NCBI GenBank assembly: GCA_016711805.1
Contig: JADJSH010000028.1
Coordinates: 1 to 38,247 of the forward strand
DNA: 38,247 bases
Direction: 5' to 3'
Source of the DNA: Bacteroidota bacterium
GTDB lineage: Bacteria > Bacteroidota > Bacteroidia > B-17B0 > Aurantibacillaceae
Numbering within the stretch: position 1 is the first letter of the stretch; every line of letters begins with the position of its first letter. The position numbers and the translations under genes were made by a program. The notes beneath the pieces are model-generated. The model made no database searches. It was given only the letters and a program-made list of their open reading frames with translations, and was not told where the DNA came from. Positions 1-7,643 of the stretch are shown here, in pieces.

Positions 1-221
1 CTTCCTCGTCTTGCAATAAAGGCACCATTCAAAAAACTAATCATACAAAACTCTTTAAACGTGCCAAGCATGATGAAGTTAGTCTTTTTGATACATGTAA
101 CAAGGCACGCCCATTTTAATTCTTCACTAGCCCACAGTCTAAAACAAATCACTCTTAATTGTTCGATTTCATGCAAAATTTATTTAGTTCGCTTATGTAA
201 ACGATCAACTTTTGGATTCAT
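1..221 (-). pseudogene. DUF1801/YdeI-like protein, 5' part, frame-disrupted, runs off the window edge
   Basis: An ATG at 221 opens MNPKVD, followed over several frames by pieces that together match the start of small DUF1801 (YdhG/YdeI-like) proteins: IEQLRVIC, LDCGL, EELKW, CYMYQK and GTFKEFCMISF. The family is a small soluble fold of uncertain role, sometimes called iron chaperone-like. The pieces lie in different frames and an in-frame TAA appears after about 13 codons, so at least three indels are needed to rebuild the protein. The rest lies left of the window. The recognition rests on remembered family pattern, not on a search. Confidence 0.55.
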
Positions 222-269
222 TGTATCTACAAATTAGTATAAAAACAAGACTTATGTTTTCTGTAAAAT

Positions 270-990
270 TTACCTATAATAATGAATTTCAATAATCAAA
301 ATCAAACTCACTCCAAATATATAACCTACTAGTGCTGATAAGCCCATAGCAATTGCCCCCCAAATGGTAATACGGATAATTGCTTTTGAGATGCTTGAAC
401 CGCCTGTTTTTGCAGCTGTAGCACCTAAGATAATTAGAAAAATAGTCGTGAAACCATATAACCAATATTCCCATTCCTTTTACTGACAAAAAGACCACCA
501 ATAGAGGCAATATACCTCCAACCGTAAATGCTGTTCCTGAGGCGATAGCTGCTTGGAGCCAGGAGTTAGCTTGACTAATTTCGTTTATACCTAGTTCATC
601 TCTAATGTGCTCCTAAGGCATCTTTCTCTGTGGATTCATGCTTCTTGCATAGCCGTTTCTGTTTTAATCCTCTCTTCTCATAAATTTGAGAAAGAATATT
701 TAATTCTTCAACAGGCATTTCTTTAAACTCTTGCATTTCTCTTTCGATATCTGCTTTTTCTGTATCGGTTTGAGAGCTTACCAAACACATATTCGCCAGC
801 CGCCATTGATAAGGCACCTGCAACTAATCCGGCAACAGTTGCTAAAACGTCGGCTCGTGTTGAACTTGCGGCAACACCAATGGCAAGACTCGAAACGGAA
901 ATGATTCCATCGTTTGCTCCTAAAACAGCGGCTCTTAACCAATTACTTCTGGATGTAGTGATTGTCTAAATAGTTATCGATGGTTATCAT
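270..990 (-). pseudogene. VIT/CCC1-family Fe2+/Mn2+ transporter, multiply frameshifted
   Basis: Reading from the ATG at 990 and changing frame about five times gives a nearly complete VIT-family integral membrane transporter. The pieces are HYI, RSNWLRAAVLGANDGIISV, ATVAGLVAGALSMAAGEYV, SSQTDTEKADIEREMQEF, TEKDALGAH, RDELGINEIS, ASGTAFTVGGILPLL and a hydrophobic tail ending IEIHYYR. The order of transmembrane segments and the cytosolic helical insert (Glu-rich, about residues 70-120) are as in the family, which moves ferrous or manganese ions. As read, no frame could make a working protein. Breaks lie near 965, 800, 655, 605 and 450. Either a decayed gene or local sequence error; the two flanking genes are broken in the same way. 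Confidence 0.8.
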
Positions 991-1103
991 TTTTATTTTG
1001 GTTTAAAATTGCACCTTATCGTTTTGAAGTTACATGTGCGGTTTTGAAATAGTACTAATACATCAAAGGTGAATTAAAGGTAAGGGTTAATTATTATTTA
1101 ACT

Positions 1104-1790
1104 TCAACAAATCATTAACAAACGATTTTCACCAGCTTTTTTCATTGGGGCTCGGTGCACACATGGTAGGACTTTACTTTGAGGATGATCAACGGCCAAG
1201 CGCCAAAGGTGACCGATACCTAAATTAATAATTTGCGCCTTAGCTTTCGGTTGATAGTGTAAATCAAAAAAATGTTCGGTTAAAAATGATTCAAAGTCTT
1301 CATCTTTACCATCATATAGTTTTTTTTAGTTCTTCACGTATTTCGGGAACAAGCACTTTTTGTTGGGCTTGCGCATTTGGTAATATGTCCTTGCCTCGCC
1401 AAATAAGTACATAAAAAAGTATCTGTTGGCACGGGAGACGATCGACATGAAAAGAATAAACATCAGTTGGAAAAAAGCTTTCATCTTTTTCGTAGCACTT
1501 AGTGTATTAAGTGTTGGAGAGCATAATCGAGTTTTTAGTTCGAAATCATTTAAAATTAGTTCACGAGCAAGTTGGCCTTGTTCACTCAACTCAAGTTTTA
1601 AAAGTTGCTCTTTATTAAGCTCAATTATATTGCTGTTTAGTTTTACCTTTTTCGTAATTTCCGAAAAATCACCTACCAGTTTACGGCGCCAGCAAATGGC
1701 ATTCACCTACCAGCAAAGCTACGAAACTAGCTCTTCAAAATTGGCCCAACAAAAGTGATGTTGATTCTCCGTATTTGATACATCTATCAT
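1104..1790 (-). pseudogene. DUF1826-like protein, multiply frameshifted
   Basis: Stitching frames from an ATG at 1790 to a TGA at 1104 yields MIDVSNTENQHHF, NAICWRRKLVGDFSEI, QLARELILNDFE, YEKDESFFPTDVYSFHVD, an FLCTY segment, DILPNAQAQQKVLVPEI and a tail LWRLAVDHP...HRAPMKKAGENRLLMIC. The pattern of an early W-x-R, a middle H-x-D, a CTY-x-G-like stretch and a late VHR-x-P...RLL-x-C resembles DUF1826, a family without assigned function; this match is from memory and tentative. At least four indels separate the pieces; one sits at an eight-T run at 1320-1327. A plus-strand open frame across 1426-1758 is an antisense shadow. Confidence 0.5.
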
Positions 1791-1811
1791 AATAGGTAAT
1801 ATTAGGAAAAA

Positions 1812-1980
1812 TGATAAGATAATTTACAAAAATGATACGATATGATTCAATTTTATGCGATAGTAATACGATAATTCATGATTGAATTATCTATAAAATA
1901 CTTTAAAAACGACTAAGCTTGGTAAAAAGGCTTGAGCAATCCTGTAGATCAAACTCAACCCAACATCAAGAATGTGTTGT
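1812..1980. repeat. Direct repeat copy A flanking the Fic gene
   Basis: This ~169 bp stretch is an imperfect copy of 3094-3267. Both begin TGATA(A/C)GATAATTTACAAAA, share an AT-rich middle with TACGA-like motifs at the same spacing (21, 10, 10, 11 bp), then share AAGCTTGGTAAAAA(A)GGCTT and end near GTTGT. It lies just 3' of the Fic gene in the same orientation as copy B on its 5' side. No gene is seen in it. Its origin (mobile element end, duplicated regulatory region) is not known. Confidence 0.75.
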
Positions 1981-1998
1981 GGAGTAGGGTAATATATT

Positions 1999-3035
1999 TT
2001 ACTTTATCGTATAATTTGTTCCAGGACCAATACCATGTTTTTCAATTAAATCTTTTTCCACCAAATCAGTCAGTATTCTTTTTACTGTTGGATTAGGAAT
2101 GTTGAGCTTAGTAGCAATGTCGCCTGACTTACTTCCCGGACGTGTTGCAATAAATGTAATAATCGCTTTTTCGCGAGGCGATAACTGCGTATCCATTCCA
2201 CTTTCTGTCAACTTCTGCATCAACTGTACTTGAATATTTTTTTAGGCGTCAAAAGAAATTACTCCAATCGCTTACGTTTTCATTGGGACGTTGCTGTTGT
2301 AGTTCTCAATACTCTATAATATTCATTTTTTCTATTTTCTACTTCGTGTTCAAAACTCACATATTGAATCCAGCTATATCCGTTTTTTAATAATAACAAC
2401 GATGAAATTAAACGACTTAATCGCCCGTTTCCATCCTGAAAAGGATGAATACTTAAAAACTCATACGTAAATAATGCACATTTTACTAAGGCAGGCGTTG
2501 TGTTATCAGCTACATACCAAGCCACCAAATTTCTCATCGCATCTTCGGTAGGAAATCCTGCTTCAGTGGTTTGAAATATAATTTGCTTTGTACCATCTGG
2601 TAAATTAGCTTCAACGGCATTGCTATGTTGCTTGTAATTTCCTTTATGCCATTGGTCTTTTTGGCTATGCTTCATTAAGATGTTATGCAAGTTTTTGATA
2701 TTGTTTTCAGTAATCTCAATATCTTTAAAAGATTCAGCAATAATATCCAATGTTTCAAAGTAGCCTACAACCTCTTGTTCATCGCGGTTTTCGAGTTTAG
2801 TAATATCAATTTTTTTGAGTAAAGCATCCACTTCCTCATCACTCATTTTCGAACCTTCTATTCTTGTTGAAGCACCAACGCTTCGGATGGTGGCGATAGA
2901 TTTTAGTTGCTTTAAACTTTGCCCTTCTCTTCGTTCTACTGCCGACCATGACGCATCAAATCGATCAATTTGACTCAATGTGTTCATGAGTGCCCAATCG
3001 ATGTTGATAGTAAAATTATACACACTTTGTTGCAT
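1999..3035 (-). pseudogene. Fic-family AMP transferase with C-terminal winged helix, frameshifted
   Basis: The N-terminal part (3035 to about 2290) is an intact Fic protein. It has the class II inhibitory motif STRIEG ((S/T)xxxEG) near residue 57 and the catalytic Fic motif HPFQDGNGRLSR near residue 198. Such proteins transfer AMP from ATP to Ser/Thr/Tyr of targets, and the inhibitory glutamate blocks ATP. After VLRTTTATSQ a stop occurs. The expected continuation (LQQQRPNENVSDW) is in another frame, and NIQVQLMQKL in yet another. The last 74 residues form a winged helix-turn-helix (SPREKAIITFIATRPG...NPTVKRILTDLVEKDLIEK). A whole protein would be about 345 residues. ATG at 3035 is chosen over a TTG two codons upstream. 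Two indels near 2230-2315 break it; the Fic half alone might still fold. Confidence 0.8.
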
Positions 3036-3038
3036 GCA

Positions 3039-3046
3039 CAAATATA
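3039..3046 (-). promoter_or_regulatory. Putative -7 promoter element of the Fic gene
   Basis: On the minus strand this reads TATATTTG, matching the Bacteroidota -7 consensus TAnnTTTG. It ends only four bases before the ATG at 3035, so a transcript from it would be almost leaderless. No TTTG occurs 19 bp upstream; that position (3066-3070) is instead the first TACGA motif of the phased array. Confidence 0.45.
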
Positions 3047-3065
3047 CTAATTATTTAATAAATGA

Positions 3066-3153
3066 TACGATATGATACGAAAATATACGATAGTGATACG
3101 ATAATTTACAAAATTGATACGATATGATTCGATTTTATACGATGCTGATACGA
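3066..3153. promoter_or_regulatory. Helically phased TACGA-motif array upstream of the Fic gene
   Basis: Eight TACGA/TTCGA motifs, most within a longer TGATACGATA word, begin at 3066, 3076, 3086, 3097, 3118, 3128, 3138 and 3149. The spacings are 10, 10, 11, 21, 10, 10 and 11 bp, so the sites face the same side of the helix. The array looks like two tandem ~52 bp blocks of four. It starts where the -33 element of the Fic promoter should be, which suggests an operator; the winged helix of the Fic protein is an obvious candidate binder (inference). Copy A (1812-1980) keeps the same phasing at 1815, 1836, 1846, 1856 and 1867 with weaker motifs. Confidence 0.6.
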
Positions 3154-3267
3154 TAATGATTGATTGAAAGCACCTAAAAAATATCAATAAAAACTACCAA
3201 GCTTGGTAAAAAAGGCTTCGAAAAATCTTGCAAATCCAATTCAACCGAACATAAGAACTGCGTTGTA
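3094..3267. repeat. Direct repeat copy B flanking the Fic gene
   Basis: Partner of copy A at 1812-1980 and better preserved in its TACGA motifs. It overlaps the second half of the phased array and continues through AAGCTTGGTAAAAAAGGCTT to GCGTTGT at 3267. It lies between the Fic promoter and the outermost core site of the cassette array. No coding potential is seen. Confidence 0.75.
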
Positions 3268-3269
3268 CA

Positions 3270-3298
3270 GTGAACTATTGCTTAGTATGTGTTAGTAG
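3270..3298 (-). repeat. attC-like half-site closing the last cassette
   Basis: The plus strand reads TTGCTTAGTATGTGTTAGTA, nearly the same as the R''-side ends of the sites at 5445-5605 (TTGCTTAGCGTGTGTTAGCA) and 8481-8660. On the minus strand this is a TACTAAC core just after the stop of the 3307-4020 gene. The matching R' half with CTAACGG was not found to the left, where copy B begins, so the array ends here or the site is broken. Confidence 0.5.
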
Positions 3299-3306
3299 CT
3301 GCCTTT

Positions 3307-4020
3307 TTAATTTGGAACAATCATCATTTTGTCGTCAAAGGTTAAGTTTGAAGTTAGTATATTTTCCGAAACGGAATAATAGGTCTGTACATTCAGGTCT
3401 TTAACTTGCAAACCAAATTTATTATTGTCAAACCATTTTACTTTTTTACTTAATGTGTAAATGCTATCAAAAATGTATGTATTTTTTTTGTCGATAAGCG
3501 TAATAGCTTTTTCTTTATTGTCTGCAAGGACTTTAACCTTTAAATATGATTTCTTTAAGTCCTTTTCAATAAATGGCTTTGCAATTTTCCCGTCTTTCGA
3601 TTTCTTCTCAGGAAGGGCGATGTATAATTGAAAGTTGTCTTTGTGTATTTTGTCATAAGCTTTAATAAAGACCTCAATGTCCCAACTCTCTTTTGTTGCG
3701 GCCTTAATTATTGCATTATGCAATAGATCTAAAAGGTAAAGCAAATTTTCCGTGTCAGAATTTGAAAGGTATGTTTCTTCGTCAATGCCGTTGAATATAT
3801 TACAAATTGAACCAAAGTAAGTTGGAGTAAAGTCAGCGTCAACTGTTGTAAGTCTTAACTGAAGAACGATTTTGCTGACTTTATTTGGTTTATAACCATT
3901 AATATTTTGCAAATAAAGGTCACAAACGAAATTTGCGAGGTTTCTAAATTTCCAGTCAATAGGCGTCTGCGGAATTTTTTGTCCCGAGTAAGCTATTGTA
4001 ATGTCTGTTATTGTCGCCAT
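3307..4020 (-). CDS. Cassette protein of unknown function, ~237 aa (family shared with 5600-6331)
   Basis: I do not recognise a family. The protein is soluble in appearance, with no signal peptide or clear membrane segment, and is rich in Lys and aromatic residues. It shares an ordered set of motifs with the gene at 5600-6331: GYKP about residue 45, LLDLLHNAII near 120, WD...F..AY near 135, KWFDNNKFG near 205 and YYSVS near 222. So the two are divergent paralogues. ATG at 4020 is preferred to a TTG four codons upstream (4032); it lies 20 bp from the core site of the adjacent attC. The gene is a single cassette with its own 3' site. Product name: hypothetical protein. Confidence 0.75.
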   Translation of the reverse strand: MATITDITIAYSGQKIPQTPIDWKFRNLANFVCDLYLQNINGYKPNKVSKIVLQLRLTTVDADFTPTYFGSICNIFNGIDEETYLSNSDTENLLYLLDLLHNAIIKAATKESWDIEVFIKAYDKIHKDNFQLYIALPEKKSKDGKIAKPFIEKDLKKSYLKVKVLADNKEKAITLIDKKNTYIFDSIYTLSKKVKWFDNNKFGLQVKDLNVQTYYSVSENILTSNLTFDDKMMIVPN

Positions 4021-4039
4021 GTGTTTTGTCAAAGGTTGC

Positions 4040-4211
4040 CACTAACGGTTGCAAGCTAAATTCCCGTTTGGGTTTTGAAACATTGTCTGCCGAAATGTTT
4101 AAATAAAGATACAAATGTTGCTATGCAATTGCAAAGAAAAAAATAAAAACGTTTCCACCGCTTACGCAAAAGCTTTGATGTCGTCTGCATAAGTTTTAGG
4201 TGCTGTTATAA
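4040..4211 (-). repeat. attC-like recombination site
   Basis: About 172 bp between CACTAAC (4040-4046) and GTTATAA (4205-4211). The two ends are imperfect inverted repeats. On the R' side, CTAACGGTTGCAAGCTAAAT carries extra unpaired bases compared with the R'' side. The interior includes CCGAAATGTTTAAATAAAGA and a TTGCAAAG...CGCTTACGCAAAAGC hairpin, shared with the other sites in this array. It follows the stop of the 4231 gene and precedes the start of the 3307-4020 gene. Confidence 0.65.
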
Positions 4212-4230
4212 GCTTTAAGCGCCACAAAGT

Positions 4231-4758
4231 TTATTTATGTATTCCATATATTGCGTTATTCAAACTGTCTAGTTTTTCAAAACATTGTTTTACAACTTTC
4301 ACTAATGTGTCGGTGTTACCATCTAATGTTGAAGTATATTTAGCAATATCTTCATAGGGATTTTTATTTGGATAGTTGTTTTCAAGAGATCTCGTGAGTT
4401 TCACAGGATATAGCAGGCCACCAATTGCAATATTGTTATTGTGCTTAATAAACAAATCTAACGATAGTGTTTGGTTTTTTATTTCAGGAACAGGTAGCTT
4501 GTATTCGTCCGATTTAATTTCATTAGAATTTAATGTATTTACTATTAAATCATATTCTTTTTTAGAAAGTGGGCGGCTATTAGTATAATAGATATTTGTA
4601 CTGCCACGTGTTTGAAATTCCTGGTATACCATTTTGTCACGAATTTTTATATTTAAATAAACTTCACTGCCTGCTTGGGTAGGACCTGTATATGTTAGTT
4701 CGATAGCCAATTTATTATTTAGATACATAGCGATAATTGGGGTACCATTCAATGGCAA
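4231..4758 (-). CDS. Cassette protein of unknown function (possibly 3' part of one frameshifted gene with 4881-5411)
   Basis: Unrecognised protein of 175 residues from a TTG at 4758. No ATG or GTG start is available: the same frame is open upstream for about another 58 codons, through KFPTYDNSIKREL, into the 3' end of the 4881-5411 gene, without a convincing start. That suggests the real protein continues from the upstream lipoprotein gene by a lost frame, or that an unusual start is used. No signal peptide or membrane helix; a Ser/Asn/Tyr-rich, beta-like middle part (IELTYTGPTQAGSEVYLNIKI) and a helical end (TLVKVVKQCFEKLDSL). It lies in the same cassette as 4881-5411, between two attC-like sites. 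Confidence 0.6.
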   Translation of the reverse strand: MPLNGTPIIAMYLNNKLAIELTYTGPTQAGSEVYLNIKIRDKMVYQEFQTRGSTNIYYTNSRPLSKKEYDLIVNTLNSNEIKSDEYKLPVPEIKNQTLSLDLFIKHNNNIAIGGLLYPVKLTRSLENNYPNKNPYEDIAKYTSTLDGNTDTLVKVVKQCFEKLDSLNNAIYGIHK

Positions 4759-4880
4759 TTTTTGAACTTTGATGTAATTAGAGATTTCCTCGTCATAGGT
4801 CTTACCATTTTTTTTGTACTTTGGGATTTCTCGACTTAACTCTCTTTTTATTGAATTGTCGTATGTTGGAAATTTCAGTT

Positions 4881-5411
4881 CTATTGACCCATAAGTTTTT
4901 TGCCATTTTTGAAATAATATATTCCTGTTGTGTCATTTCCTTGTCCAGACTCACATACAGCAACTGTGTCTACTTTGTCCATTAAGTACAATTTCGATTG
5001 CAATTCATTATTCTTGGTTAAATTACATTTGTAAATTATATTATAGTCAGTGGTTCTATTCTTTATGGTAATGATTGAATTGTTGTTGTCAATACGCTTT
5101 CTTTTTATAGGATGAATTATTTCCAATTTTGATAGAATATCAACGCCCGAATTAATTTCGTCAATTTTTGATTTAATAATTTCGTCGATTTTAGTAACGT
5201 CTCTTTTGTCATTAAATGTGATTCCCGAATCATTTTCGAAAATAATAAGTACTGTACTTTTGTCTTCTACTTTGCCGCTTTGGTTCTCACTGTATGATGC
5301 ACCAGCCGTAATAGGTCTATAATAAATTTCTTTGATGCCATATACCTTGTCTTTTTGGCAAGAATATAAACTGGTCAAAATTGATAGGAGTATAATTAGT
5401 TTTATTTTCAT
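4881..5411 (-). CDS. Cassette-encoded lipoprotein of unknown function
   Basis: Starting at ATG 5411 the protein begins MKIKLIILLSILTSLYSC, a lipoprotein signal with lipobox LYSC (Cys18), so it should be anchored in a membrane. An ATG at 5438 would add nine residues (MRSDRQTDI) and spoil the signal; I reject it. About 176 residues: an N-terminal part with YYRPITAG, a helical middle with DEIIKSKIDEI and a C-terminal beta-like part. The stop overlaps an open frame that leads into the 4231-4758 gene, so these may once have been one gene of about 390 codons. The start is about 34 bp from the upstream attC core, with no room for a normal promoter. Confidence 0.65.
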   Translation of the reverse strand: MKIKLIILLSILTSLYSCQKDKVYGIKEIYYRPITAGASYSENQSGKVEDKSTVLIIFENDSGITFNDKRDVTKIDEIIKSKIDEINSGVDILSKLEIIHPIKRKRIDNNNSIITIKNRTTDYNIIYKCNLTKNNELQSKLYLMDKVDTVAVCESGQGNDTTGIYYFKNGKKLMGQ

Positions 5412-5444
5412 TATGTCTGTTTGTCTGTCGCTACGCATATTGCA

Positions 5445-5605
5445 TATAAAGGTTTGCAGCTAGAACTTGTGCGGTTTTGGAACGCTCGTCTACCGAAACG
5501 TTTAAATAAAGATACTATGTTTCTAGGCATTTGCAAAATGAAAATATGTTTCGCAAAGCGACCGCTTTTGCTTCTGTCAAACTGTTTGCTTAGCGTGTGT
5601 TAGCA
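5445..5605 (-). repeat. attC-like recombination site
   Basis: About 161 bp between TATAAAGG (5445-5452) and GTTAGCA (5599-5605). The interior shares CTACCGAAACGTTTAAATAA, a GGCATTTGCAAAATG segment, TTTCGCAAAGCGACCGCTTT and GTTTGCTTAGCG with its relatives. The R'' core gives the TAA stop codon of the 5600-6331 gene, so gene and site overlap by a few bases. The R' end has drifted from CTAACGG, so this copy may be inactive. Confidence 0.6.
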
Positions 5606-6331
5606 GCTGGCATTTATATGTGTTATTAGTCTTTCGTATTTTTCCTCTAACTCTTTTTGAGTAAAGGTTTTCGGTATAAGTAGGTAACTTAAACTTTTTT
5701 TGCTAACTGAGTAGTATAATTTAAATTGTCCTTTTCCTAATAATACTCCAAAAGTGTCATTATCAAACCATTTACAAGAATTATTAAGATTGTTCCATGG
5801 ATCTAACCAAAATCTGTTGTTATTGCTATAGATATTTATTTCATGGTTATTTATTAAGAAATAAATATTAGTTTGTTCTATGTTTTTTCTTACAATTACT
5901 TGTCCATTATTAGTTTTATTGCGAGATATGATATTAGGATATGTCTTGACAAATTCAAATCCTTTTTCTTTAACTTCATTATATGATCTCTCAAATACTG
6001 TTTTGTCCCAATCTAATTCATCACAATGTTCAATTATTGTGTTATGAAGTATGTCAAGTAAGTAATTCTTTGCGTTATAATCATCAAGGCTATTAAATTT
6101 ATGTTGGTCAAATTTAGCTGGCAAATGAATAATAGTTCCATTCTTCATCGGTTTCCCGTTCCATTTTTTTTCATTACCTAGAAATATTCCAATTCTTGTG
6201 GTCTTGGGAGGCTTATAACCATGTAAATATGTTTGGTACATGTCAGCAATATAGTACGATGTCATTAAATATATTTTGCCTAAGTCATTATAGCCAAATG
6301 AAAAAAATGATATGTCATAAAGTCTACTCAT
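5600..6331 (-). CDS. Cassette protein of unknown function, 243 aa (family shared with 3307-4020)
   Basis: Complete from ATG 6331 (MSRLYDISFF) to a TAA formed by the R'' core of its own attC. No signal peptide or membrane segment. Same motif order as 3307-4020: HGYKPPKTTRIG near residue 40, YLLDILHNTIIEHCDELDWD near 100, F..SYNEV, then CKWFDNDTFGV near 195 and YYSVSKKS near 215. Overall identity is low, so the two copies are old or came in separately. Function unknown. The start is about 9 bp from the core of the broken attC at 6338. Confidence 0.75.
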   Translation of the reverse strand: MSRLYDISFFSFGYNDLGKIYLMTSYYIADMYQTYLHGYKPPKTTRIGIFLGNEKKWNGKPMKNGTIIHLPAKFDQHKFNSLDDYNAKNYLLDILHNTIIEHCDELDWDKTVFERSYNEVKEKGFEFVKTYPNIISRNKTNNGQVIVRKNIEQTNIYFLINNHEINIYSNNNRFWLDPWNNLNNSCKWFDNDTFGVLLGKGQFKLYYSVSKKSLSYLLIPKTFTQKELEEKYERLITHINASC

Positions 6332-6337
6332 GCTTGC

Positions 6338-6498
6338 TGCTAAAGGTTTCGCGGTTTATTTCTGTTTGGGGATTTGAAACCGTTTCTACCGAAATATTAC
6401 TAACAAAGCTATAATTTTATTAGACATTTGCAAAGCAAAAATAAACGTCTTTCGCGGGAGCGACTGCTTTTGCAAATGCCGAAGCCGAATGCCCAAAT
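6338..6498 (-). repeat. attC-like half-site, interrupted by the IS110-family element
   Basis: Begins with a weak R' core (CTAAAGG, 6340-6346) and runs through CTACCGAAATATTACTAACA, TTAGACATTTGCAAAGC, TTTCGCGGGAGCGACTGCTT and CCGAAGCCGAATGCCCAAAT (6478-6497). That last word is identical to part of the site at 9133-9305. Right after it the similarity stops. Its missing R'' half is probably at 7984-7998, since both carry a C-G/A-CGGTT box not found in the other sites. Confidence 0.55.
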
Positions 6499-6585
6499 AG
6501 AATAAGCATATATGTAAAAGCAGTAGTTTTGTATCACTTATCACATGCAGTCCAAATGAATGGCTGCCAAAATCATTGTAAGCTC

Positions 6586-7643
6586 ATGAAAACAGAAACT
6601 ACCGCTTTCAATCCAAAATTATACATTGGGATTGATGTACACAAAAAAAGTTGGACATTTCATTATCAAACAGATTTGTTCGACGGAAAAACGATAACAC
6701 AACCTGCGAGCCCAAGCAAATTAGTTGAATGGGTTCAGAAACATTACCCAACCCATGAAGTTACGTGCGCTTATGAGGCCGGCTTTAGCGGTTATTCTGC
6801 TGCCAGATTATTTCAGAAACAAAATTGGAATGTCCTGGTTTTAAATGCTGCGGATATACCTATGCCACAAAAACAAAGTATAGTTAAAACAGACAAAATT
6901 GATTGTAGAAATATATGCAAGCAATTGAAAAATGAAGCTCTTAAATCTATAACCATACCCGAAGAACAAAGAGAAAGTTTTAGAAGTTTGTTCAGAGAAC
7001 GTAATAATTTTGTAATGGGTTTACGACATATTAAACTCAACATAAAAAGTTATTTAATGTATTGCGGCATAACAATACCAGAAGAGTTTGATAATGCTAG
7101 TTGGAGCAAAAACTTTATAGAGTGGATTAAGAATCAAAGTAATGAATATGAAACAGGAGCTTTAAAGATTTCATATTTACTAAAACGATATGAATTTATG
7201 TATCAAGAAAGCTTATCCGTATCTAATCAAATTCGATTATACGCAAGAAAACATTACAAAAAGGATTATTATTTATTAATGAGTATTCCTGGTATTGGTG
7301 GAATAACCGCCTCTGCTATACTTGCTGAATTAGGAGATTTAAGAAAATATAATCGTTTTGATGATTTAGCAAGCAGTGTTGGATTTGTACCAGGATTTAT
7401 TCAAGTGGAGATAAAACAATAGTAAAAGGTATAACACCAAGGGCAAAAAGTTTATTGAGGAGCTACTTAATAGAAGCGAGTTGGCAAGCGGTAAGATTTG
7501 ATCCAGTACTTCAAGAGTATTATCGTAGTCATTACGGAAAGCAACCTAATAAAATTATAGTAAAGGTTGCTCGCAAATTATTAAGCAGAATACATGCAGT
7601 TATAAAAACAGAAATACCTTATCAAATAGGAGTTATAAAATAA
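6586..7643 (+). pseudogene. IS110-family transposase, one frameshift
   Basis: From ATG 6586 (MKTETTAFNPKLYIGIDVHK) the N-terminal RuvC-like DEDD domain is clear: Asp in IGIDVHKKSW, Glu in CAYEAGFSG and Asp/Asp in KTDKIDCRNI. A helical region follows, then the C-terminal Tnp_20-type part SIPGIGGITASAILAELGDL and SSVGFVPG. Near 7394 the frame is lost and translation stops at 7420-7422. In another frame the protein goes on as YSSGDKTIVKGITPRAKSLL to a TAA at 7641-7643. The SSG serine motif, expected to be essential for recombination, lies just past the break, so as read the enzyme is dead. Restored length about 352 residues. The earlier ATG at 6529 would add residues unlike the family. Confidence 0.85.

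Noticed and set aside
1426..1758. Plus-strand open frame of 110 codons
   Set aside because: Lies antisense to the recognisable DUF1826-like pieces and has no family features.
3058..3165. CRISPR-like short repeats
   Set aside because: Motifs are 5-10 bp with no equal-length spacers or conserved long repeat; the phasing fits protein-binding sites.
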